From: JADKCL01 sp046050405
GTDB taxonomy: Bacteria > Bacteroidota > Bacteroidia > J057 > JADKCL01
DNA: 12,628 nt
NCBI GenBank assembly: GCA_046050405.1
Contig: JBJOPY010000164.1
Coordinates: 1 to 12,628 of the forward strand
Direction: 5' to 3'
Part shown: positions 5,698 through 11,300 of the stretch, piece after piece
How the letters are laid out: the number at the start of each line of letters is the position of its first letter
Position numbering within the stretch: position 1 is the stretch's first letter
The notes under the pieces: model-generated
What the model saw: the letters and a program-made list of their open reading frames with translations, nothing else
Databases searched by the model: none
What the model was told of the DNA's origin: nothing
Made by a program: the position numbers and the translations under genes

Positions 5698-6999
5698 ATG
5701 AAGACAAAAGCGTTCAAAAAAGACAAGGTGAACATCATCACGCTTGGCTGCTCGAAGAACATTGTGGACAGCGAGGTGATGCTGACCCAGCTTCGCGGCA
5801 ATGAAATCGATGCCTCCCATGAGTCGGATGACCGTGCCAACATCGTGATCATCAATACCTGCGGGTTCATCGATCGCGCCAAGGAGGAATCGATCCATAC
5901 CATCCTCGACTACGTGGGCAGAAAGGAGGCAGGGAGGGTGGAAAAAGTCTTCGTCACGGGATGCCTCTCCGAACGCTACAAAAATGACCTGGCGATCGAG
6001 ATCCCGAATGTGGATGCCTGGTTCGGCACGATGGAACTGCCCGCACTGCTTCACAAATTCAATGCAGACTATAAAACGGAACTGGTCGGGGAACGCATCA
6101 CCACCACCGATGCCCACTATGCCTACCTGAAGATCTCCGAAGGCTGCGACCGCCCCTGCGCATTCTGTGCGATTCCGCTCATGCGCGGCAAGCACAGAAG
6201 CCGGGCCATGGAGGATCTGGTCAAGGAAGCGGAATGGCTCGCCGGAAGAGGTGTCCAGGAATTGATGCTGATCGCCCAGGACCTGACCTTTTACGGCCTC
6301 GACCTGTACCGGGAGCGCAGGCTCGAAGCGCTTCTGGAGGCACTTTCCGATGTCCGGGGGATCAGGTGGATACGCCTGCACTATGCCTATCCTGCCGGCT
6401 TCCCCACCGGGGTACTGAAGGTCATGCGGGAACGGGACAACATCTGCAAATACCTGGACATGCCGCTGCAGCACATCTCGGATGCGATGCTCCAGTCCAT
6501 GCGGAGAGGGATCAGCAAGGCGAAAACGGTCGAATTGATCCAAAAGATACGGGAGGAGGTGCCGGGCATCGCCCTCCGGACCACCCTGATCGCGGGCTAT
6601 CCCGGCGAAACCGAGGATGATTTCCAGGAGCTCCTGGAATTCGTGAAGGAAACACGGTTCAATCGATTGGGCGTCTTCGAATACTCCCATGAGGAGAATA
6701 CCCACGCATTTCGACTGCAGGACGATGTGCCGGCAGCGGTGAAGGAGGCGCGGGTGGCAACGATCATGGCGGCACAGCAGGACATTTCCCTGGAGCTGAA
6801 CGGCGAGAGGATTGGCAGGCGCCTCAGCGTCCTGGTGGATCGCAGGGAGGGCGATTACTGGGTCGGACGGACGGAATATGACTCACCGGAGGTGGACAAT
6901 GAAGTCTTGATCACCGGCACCGTCCCGGGGATTGGCCATTTCTGTGAGGTCGAAATTTACGATGCCGCAGAGTTTGACCTCTTTGGGAAGACCGTGTAG
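5698..6999 (+). CDS. rimO: Ribosomal protein uS12 (Asp) methylthiotransferase RimO, 433 aa
   Basis: RimO is a radical-SAM enzyme with two [4Fe-4S] clusters that methylthiolates the conserved aspartate of ribosomal protein S12. The N-terminal UPF0004 domain supplies Cys18 ('TLGCSKNIVDSEVM'), Cys55 ('NTCGFI') and Cys89 ('TGCLSERY'). The radical-SAM domain has the CxxxCxxC set Cys150, Cys154, Cys157 in 'KISEGCDRPCAFCAIPLMRG'. The C-terminal TRAM domain is visible as 'LVDRREGDYWVGRTEYDSPEVD' (379-400). 'LGCSKN', 'AIPLMRGKHRSR' and 'YPGETEDDFQELLEFV' are RimO-type rather than MiaB-type features. Length is normal. The order ftsY-rimO is standard in Bacteroidota, where the pair usually follows rpmB-rpmG; those ribosomal genes are absent directly upstream here. 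The stop lies three bases before the next ATG, so the downstream gene is co-transcribed. Confidence 0.96.
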   Translation: MKTKAFKKDKVNIITLGCSKNIVDSEVMLTQLRGNEIDASHESDDRANIVIINTCGFIDRAKEESIHTILDYVGRKEAGRVEKVFVTGCLSERYKNDLAIEIPNVDAWFGTMELPALLHKFNADYKTELVGERITTTDAHYAYLKISEGCDRPCAFCAIPLMRGKHRSRAMEDLVKEAEWLAGRGVQELMLIAQDLTFYGLDLYRERRLEALLEALSDVRGIRWIRLHYAYPAGFPTGVLKVMRERDNICKYLDMPLQHISDAMLQSMRRGISKAKTVELIQKIREEVPGIALRTTLIAGYPGETEDDFQELLEFVKETRFNRLGVFEYSHEENTHAFRLQDDVPAAVKEARVATIMAAQQDISLELNGERIGRRLSVLVDRREGDYWVGRTEYDSPEVDNEVLITGTVPGIGHFCEVEIYDAAEFDLFGKTV

Positions 7000-7002
7000 C
7001 AG

Positions 7003-8133
7003 ATGACCCAGTCAGCCTCCATAATCAAGAAGTACCTCCAGCGCCACTTTCGCTTCGATGCCATCTTCGGGGGCGTCGCCACCCCGGCACAGGAAGCCTT
7101 CCTCCAGAAGCGCAGGCGCAAGCGGAGCTACTTCATTTTCCTTCAATTCCTGAGGCTCCTTCCGATCCTCTGCGCAGTGGGGTTCGGGGTTTCCTTCTTC
7201 TGGGACTTCGGCAGCGAGGACAGCCTCCAGGTTTTCGGGCAAGTGCTGCCACTGCAGTCGATTCTCAGGATGGTCTCGGTCAGCGGCTTGATTGGCTTCG
7301 GCACGAACTGGGTCGCCGTCAGGATGCTGTTCAAGCCCGTGCTCCGGCGCCCCATCTGGGGCCAGGGCCTGATCCCCGCACACAAGGAGCGGATCGTCTG
7401 GCAGTTGGCCGGGGGCATTCACAAGCATATCCTGAACGAATCCCTGATCCAGGAGCGCATCATCGCCAGCGGCCTGATCGAGAAGATCAATGAGATTCTC
7501 ATCCGGGGAGTGGAGGACCTGCTGGGAGACGAAGAATTCAGCAGGGAAATCAAGGCCATCGCCTATGCGTACGTGAAGCGGAGCCTCTCCCGGCCGGAGG
7601 TGCGGGCGCGGTTTGCCTCCATCATCGATGAGAGGCTGGCGGAGAACCTGAACCGGGGCCTGTCCGGCCTGGTCTTCAGCGCCTACAAGAAGCTGAACCG
7701 CAAGGATTACGAATCCGTGATCGACAACATCCTCAACCGGATCCCGGGAACGGTGGTGGAGGTGATCGAGGAGGTGGAGGAGGAACGCCAGGCCATCGCC
7801 GAGTCCGTGCGCCTGCGGGAGAAGGACATGGAGCAGTTCCTGCTGCGGATCGTCATCGATGTCCTGGACCGGATCGATATCCGCACCCTCCTCAGCCAGC
7901 AGATGGCACATTTCGATGAGGCCAAGCTGGAGAACATGATCTGGACCGCCACCAATGAGCAACTCCTCTACATTGAGTACCTGGGAACCCTGCTGGGAAT
8001 CTTCGGGGGACTGTTGATTTGGCAACCACTGGCGATGGGTGCCGCCTTCACGGGGCTGTTCATGCTCCTCTTCCTCCTCGACCAGGCCTTGCATCACCTC
8101 AAACGAGACAACATTGGCAGCCGAAAAGCGTGA
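7003..8133 (+). CDS. DUF445 family membrane protein, 376 aa
   Basis: The DUF445 (YheB-like) signature is clear: 'GLIGFGTNWVAVRMLFKPVLRRP' spanning 95-117, 'GQGLIPAHKERI' (120-131), and near the C-terminus 'WTATNEQLLYIEYLGTLLG' (314-332). Hydrophobic segments lie at about 43-66, 86-106, 325-341 and 343-359. Between them is a long, charged, helical, probably soluble middle part (about 130-310), with a very acidic stretch 'VVEVIEEVEEERQ' (251-263). The biochemical role of DUF445 is not known to me. In other bacteria the family is often annotated as a putative membrane or envelope protein. The extra hydrophobic pass after the 'YIEYLGTLLG' motif is followed by a basic tail 'LHHLKRDN'. It starts three bases after rimO, and its 3' end overlaps the bshC reading frame in another frame. 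Confidence 0.88.
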   Translation: MTQSASIIKKYLQRHFRFDAIFGGVATPAQEAFLQKRRRKRSYFIFLQFLRLLPILCAVGFGVSFFWDFGSEDSLQVFGQVLPLQSILRMVSVSGLIGFGTNWVAVRMLFKPVLRRPIWGQGLIPAHKERIVWQLAGGIHKHILNESLIQERIIASGLIEKINEILIRGVEDLLGDEEFSREIKAIAYAYVKRSLSRPEVRARFASIIDERLAENLNRGLSGLVFSAYKKLNRKDYESVIDNILNRIPGTVVEVIEEVEEERQAIAESVRLREKDMEQFLLRIVIDVLDRIDIRTLLSQQMAHFDEAKLENMIWTATNEQLLYIEYLGTLLGIFGGLLIWQPLAMGAAFTGLFMLLFLLDQALHHLKRDNIGSRKA

Positions 8134-9646
8134 ACTGAAGCAGAGCTACCTCGCAGGAGACCCGGATCTCTTCGCGTTTGCAGCCTGGCCATGGCCACTG
8201 GACGATTATGCCCCGCTGATGGCAGCCCGGGATGCTGCCCCTGTGCCCCGCAGCCTGTTGGTGGAGGCGCTTCTCTCGCAGAACGAGGAGCTTCCCGATT
8301 CCCAGGTCACCCGCTCGCAGATCGAGCTGCTTGCAGCCAAGACCACCTACACGGTCACGACCGGCCACCAGGTATGCCTCCTGGGCGGCCCGATGTTCAC
8401 CCTGTACAAGGTCGCGAGCACCATCGCACTGGCGCAGGAGCTGAAAGCAAAGTACCCGCAGCTGGATTTCGTGCCGGTGCTCTGGATGGCGACTGAGGAC
8501 CATGACTGGGAGGAAGTCAATCATTTCCACCGCTCGTTCACGGAAAAGACCACCTATCCCGGCACCTTCCAGGGCCCAGTGGGGCGGCACCTCCTCGCGC
8601 CCGGCATCGCCTCGCTTTTATCGCAGGGAATCCCCGATGCCATCAGCTCCCATTACCGCCCCGGGCGACCGATGGCGGAGGCCTTCCGCGGACTGATGCA
8701 CCGGCTCTTCGGGAGGCATGGGCTGGTGATCCTGGACCCAGATCGCCCCGCCCTCAAGCGGGCCTTCGCCCGCCAGCTCAGGATCGAACTGGAACGCCAG
8801 GGCATGGCGGATCCTGTGCACGCTGCCACCGCACGGATGGAGGAAATGGGTTTCAAGCCGCAGATACACCCCCGGGAGATCAACCTCTTCTACATCGGCC
8901 ATGGTGGCCGTGCACAGCTCGAATTCACAGCGGGCACCTTCCGGCTGAAGGATGGTTCGCGGCAGTGGAGCGAGGCGGAGATCTTCGAGGAATTGGAGGA
9001 ATCTCCGGAGAATTTCAGCCCCAATGTAGCCCTCCGCCCAGTCTATCAGGAATCCATCCTTCCGAATCTGGCCGTCATCGGAGGATGGGCGGAGGTGGGC
9101 TATTGGCTGCAATTGAAAGGGGGATTCGAGCGCATGGGCGTTCCATTCCCCCTGCTCGTACCGAGGTTGCACGCCACCCTGCTGACCCGGGAGCAAGCCG
9201 CTGCCATGGCGGAGCTGGGGTTGCCCCCGGATAGCATCTCCGAACCCCTCCACACCTTGAATGACCGCTACCTTCAGCAGACCTGGGACGAGGCTCCCCT
9301 GGCGGAGGCCATCCATCAGGTCCAGAAGGCCTATGCGGGACTTGCCGAGCTGGTCGGGTCGATCGACCCGACCCTGGCGACCGGTATCCGGGCGGAGCAA
9401 GCCAGGCACTCCAGTTCCCTGGAGGGCCTGCCCAAGAAAGTCCGGAAATCCATCCGGAATCGCAATCCACTCCCCTATCACCAAATACTGGCCCTCAAGA
9501 ATGCCATCGAGCCGGAAAATCAACCGCAGCAGCGCATACTCAATTTTACCGCCTTCAATTCCATCGATCCCCTAACTTTGGTGGACGTGATCCTGGATCA
9601 TGCACGGAATATGAAGTCATCGCATCAATGGATCACGCTTCCCTGA
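8114..9646 (+). CDS. bshC: Bacillithiol biosynthesis cysteine-adding enzyme BshC (start uncertain)
   Basis: BshC adds cysteine to glucosaminyl-malate in the last step of bacillithiol synthesis. Family motifs are clear: 'YTVTTGHQVCLLGGPMFTLYK' (8348-8410) corresponds to 'v.GqQ.gLltGPlyt.yK', and 'PVLWMATEDHDWEEVNHF' (8474-8527) to 'Pvfw.agEDHD..EiN'. 'LAVIGGWAEVGYWLQLKGGF' and 'VPFPLLVPR' follow at 9070-9171. The C-terminal helical part holds 'LPKKVRKSIRNR'. The start is a problem: no ATG lies before the first conserved residues. TTG 8114 gives 510 residues and a 20-base overlap with the DUF445 gene. GTG 8039 gives 535 residues, nearer the family length, but with a 95-base overlap and a Ser/Cys-rich leader unlike BshC. 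I list TTG 8114. The expected 'F...DY' N-terminal element is not recognisable from either. GGWAE replaces what I recall as GGP.E in relatives. It overlaps the next gene by 19 bases. Confidence 0.9.
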   Translation: MAAEKRELKQSYLAGDPDLFAFAAWPWPLDDYAPLMAARDAAPVPRSLLVEALLSQNEELPDSQVTRSQIELLAAKTTYTVTTGHQVCLLGGPMFTLYKVASTIALAQELKAKYPQLDFVPVLWMATEDHDWEEVNHFHRSFTEKTTYPGTFQGPVGRHLLAPGIASLLSQGIPDAISSHYRPGRPMAEAFRGLMHRLFGRHGLVILDPDRPALKRAFARQLRIELERQGMADPVHAATARMEEMGFKPQIHPREINLFYIGHGGRAQLEFTAGTFRLKDGSRQWSEAEIFEELEESPENFSPNVALRPVYQESILPNLAVIGGWAEVGYWLQLKGGFERMGVPFPLLVPRLHATLLTREQAAAMAELGLPPDSISEPLHTLNDRYLQQTWDEAPLAEAIHQVQKAYAGLAELVGSIDPTLATGIRAEQARHSSSLEGLPKKVRKSIRNRNPLPYHQILALKNAIEPENQPQQRILNFTAFNSIDPLTLVDVILDHARNMKSSHQWITLP

Positions 9647-10236
9647 AACAGTCATTGCGAATGGAGATGAAGGCCGCCCGGATGTCCCTGTCCGAAGCGG
9701 AGGTGAAGGACCGAAGCCGTGAAATCTTCATCCGGTGGAGAAACCGGTTTTCCCTGAAGCGCATCGGCTTTTTCCATTGCTACCAGTCCATTTCAGGGCG
9801 GAATGAGGTCGATACCGGGGAAATCATGCAGTATGTCCGGCAGCGTCATCCCCAAGTCCTGGTGGTGGTGCCGGTGGTGGACTGGTCGCGCAAAAGCCTT
9901 CGCCATGCCTTGGTCCACGACTCGGTGGAGATGCGGAAGAACAAGTTCGGGATTCCCGAACCTCACATGCCCGTGGACTTCATCCACCCAGTACAAATGG
10001 ACATGGTGATCGTACCCATGCTGGCCTTCGACGATCACGGAAATCGGTTGGGGTATGGGGCAGGCTATTATGACAAATTCCTCGCACTCACGCGCCCGAA
10101 ATGCCTCAAGATCGGTTTTTGCTTTGAAAACGGCCATCTGATGGAACCCTTGCCGGTCGAGCCACATGACATCCCCCTGGATCTTGTGGTGACGGAGACG
10201 AATATCATCCGGTTCAATCAGAACCTGCAGATTTGA
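9628..10236 (+). CDS. 5-formyltetrahydrofolate cyclo-ligase, 202 aa
   Basis: This enzyme (MTHFS, YgfA type) converts 5-formyl-tetrahydrofolate to 5,10-methenyl-tetrahydrofolate using ATP, returning folate to the one-carbon pool. The N-terminus has the family layout 'LKQSLRMEMKAARMSLSEAEV' spanning 6-26, with basic residues for ATP phosphate contact. The centre has 'KFGIPEP' (106-112). The glycine-rich signature is 'DHGNRLGYGAGYYDKFL' (136-152), and the end has 'PHDIPLDLVVTET' (179-191), all as expected. Length is typical and no targeting signal is present, so it is cytoplasmic. The ATG lies within the end of bshC (19-base overlap), and the stop is 20 bases before the pspC ATG, so all three genes are probably on one messenger. 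The usual symbol varies (ygfA, fau, yqgN), so none is given. Confidence 0.93.
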   Translation: MDHASLKQSLRMEMKAARMSLSEAEVKDRSREIFIRWRNRFSLKRIGFFHCYQSISGRNEVDTGEIMQYVRQRHPQVLVVVPVVDWSRKSLRHALVHDSVEMRKNKFGIPEPHMPVDFIHPVQMDMVIVPMLAFDDHGNRLGYGAGYYDKFLALTRPKCLKIGFCFENGHLMEPLPVEPHDIPLDLVVTETNIIRFNQNLQI

Positions 10237-10256
10237 TTCTGCGTATTGAGACAGCT

Positions 10257-10856
10257 ATGGAGCAGGAAACAGTTCATCATCACCAGTACGAGGAGTTTTT
10301 GGCGGGTTTTTCCGCACCCTCTGTCGAAGATTTGGATCTCATGGAGCAAGAGGCCGATGAGGTTCCTGAAGCAGTGGTACGCGACAACAGGCGTCTCTGG
10401 ACTTCCGGAATCGTCTCCGTGGCCGCAGGCACAGGCATCGTCCTGGCCTCCAACTATGGCCTACTGAGCGACGCGAAAGGATTTTTTATCGCTGCAGGCA
10501 TCGTGGGCCTGGGTTTGGGATTGATGCGACTGATGAGAAGGGTCTTCAGGAAGAAGACGCTCACCCTGCCACCGCTCCAGCTGCGGCGCAAGGCGGAAAA
10601 CGTCACCCGTAACGCCATCGATACGTTCACCACCCCGACGCAAAGCAACCGACTGACCAGATCGGATACCGACAAGGTGATCATGGGCGTGTCTGGAGGC
10701 CTTGCGGCACATTCCGGGATCTCTTCCACCCTCATCCGCGCCGCCTGGATCATCGCCTTTGCCGCAACAAGCGGAGTTGCAGCGGCATTTTATGTTCTAT
10801 TGGCACTATTCATGCCTCCCGCAGCCCCTCGTGGCCTCCCTCCCTCCCGGAAATAA
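10257..10856 (+). CDS. PspC-domain membrane protein with N-terminal extension, 199 aa
   Basis: The C-terminal third is a PspC domain: 'RSDTDKVIMGVSGGLAAHSG' (135-154) matches 'kRs.ddr.iaGVcgGla.ylg'. It continues as 'STLIRAAWIIAF' and a final membrane segment ending 'YVLLALFMP' (179-187). PspC proteins belong to the phage-shock envelope-stress response in proteobacteria; in Bacteroidota the domain occurs in several contexts. Ahead of it is a soluble acidic N-terminus (1-45, 'EEFLAGFSAPSVEDLDLMEQEADE'), two hydrophobic segments (about 48-66 and 75-91) and a basic linker (92-135). I chose ATG 10257; the frame is open back to a TTG at 10233 next to the preceding gene, but that adds only eight unremarkable residues. 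It is the last gene of the rimO block, and a strong hairpin overlaps its stop. No pspA or pspF partner is visible. Confidence 0.85.
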   Translation: MEQETVHHHQYEEFLAGFSAPSVEDLDLMEQEADEVPEAVVRDNRRLWTSGIVSVAAGTGIVLASNYGLLSDAKGFFIAAGIVGLGLGLMRLMRRVFRKKTLTLPPLQLRRKAENVTRNAIDTFTTPTQSNRLTRSDTDKVIMGVSGGLAAHSGISSTLIRAAWIIAFAATSGVAAAFYVLLALFMPPAAPRGLPPSRK

Positions 10857-10874
10857 GCTGCCTTCCAGGGAGGG
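10842..10874 (+). terminator. Strong hairpin overlapping the pspC stop codon
   Basis: CCCTCCCGGAA (10842-10852) pairs with TTCCAGGGAGGG (10863-10874), 11 pairs with one bulged base, around a 10-base loop that contains the pspC TAA (10854-10856). The following bases TTCTCCC are only slightly T-rich. Position and strength fit the transcript end of the rimO-pspC block. It differs from an ordinary terminator in lying partly inside the coding sequence. Confidence 0.55.
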
Positions 10875-10990
10875 TTCTCCCATGTGGGCGGGGTGGATCT
10901 GCTTTAAATACGGTGAGAGACTTTTCGGATATATAATCCAGTCACCGCCATTTCCGCCAAGAAATGCTACATTGTCTGTAAGCTCCCCCA

Positions 10991-11300
10991 AACAAGACTC
11001 ACAGGGATAGAATTACTCGCTTCAAATGGGGAGACATGAAGCAGATGAAATTCAGCGGGAGCGAAGTTGTCGGCATCCTCCGGGAGCAGGAACAGGACAA
11101 AAAAGCAGGCGCTCTGCCGTGAGCACGGCATCACCCACCCCACCGTTCACCAGTGGAAGAGCAAGTATTCGGGCATGGAAGTGGCCTAGCCCAGGCGTGT
11201 CAAGGTCTTCTTCGGAAGAGCGTTCCTTACCGAGGCATATTACTTCTTCTGATGGGCTCCTTTCACGTTGCGTTTCAAAAATTCGAGTACCAGCCGGCCT
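10991..11300. mobile_element. Insertion sequence relic (IS3 family, approximate limits)
   Basis: Only the orfA start (11036-11189) is recognisable; the outer limits are guesses. TGTAAGCTCCCCC (10977-10989) upstream has the TG start of IS3 ends, but no matching inverted copy was found on the right. The right side runs into the coding end of the AlbA_2 gene, so the element must have been cut before about 11240. Confidence 0.35.
11036..11189 (+). pseudogene. Frameshifted and truncated IS3-family transposase OrfA remnant
   Basis: From ATG 11036 the frame reads MKQMKFSGSEVVGILREQEQ, then DKKAGALP and a TGA at 11120-11122. A second frame takes over at 11112: LCREHGITHPTVHQWKSKYS, then GMEVA and a TAG at 11187-11189. 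Joined, this is the start of an IS3-family OrfA (helix-turn-helix DNA-binding subunit), whose consensus runs like 'F...qIvgILkE.E.G.kv.dLCrkHGIs..TfY.WK.KYgGMev'. Spacing is exact if two bases (TG of CTGTGC) were lost near 11115-11117, so a 2-bp deletion explains the frameshift. After the TAG the similarity stops, with no orfB, leucine zipper or clear inverted repeats. It cannot transpose. Its 3' end lies 51 bases from the end of the minus-strand AlbA_2 gene. Confidence 0.8.

Noticed and set aside
5659..6705. 348-codon minus-strand ORF opposite rimO
   Set aside because: Shadow of rimO, which has all cluster cysteines on plus.
7012..8097. 361-codon minus-strand ORF opposite the DUF445 gene
   Set aside because: Its composition (Gln, Asp, Leu, Glu, Pro) is the reverse shadow of the plus-strand gene, with no domain.
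10911..10945. TATATAAT as a sigma70 -10 element
   Set aside because: No -35 element at correct spacing, and this phylum uses a different -7 consensus.
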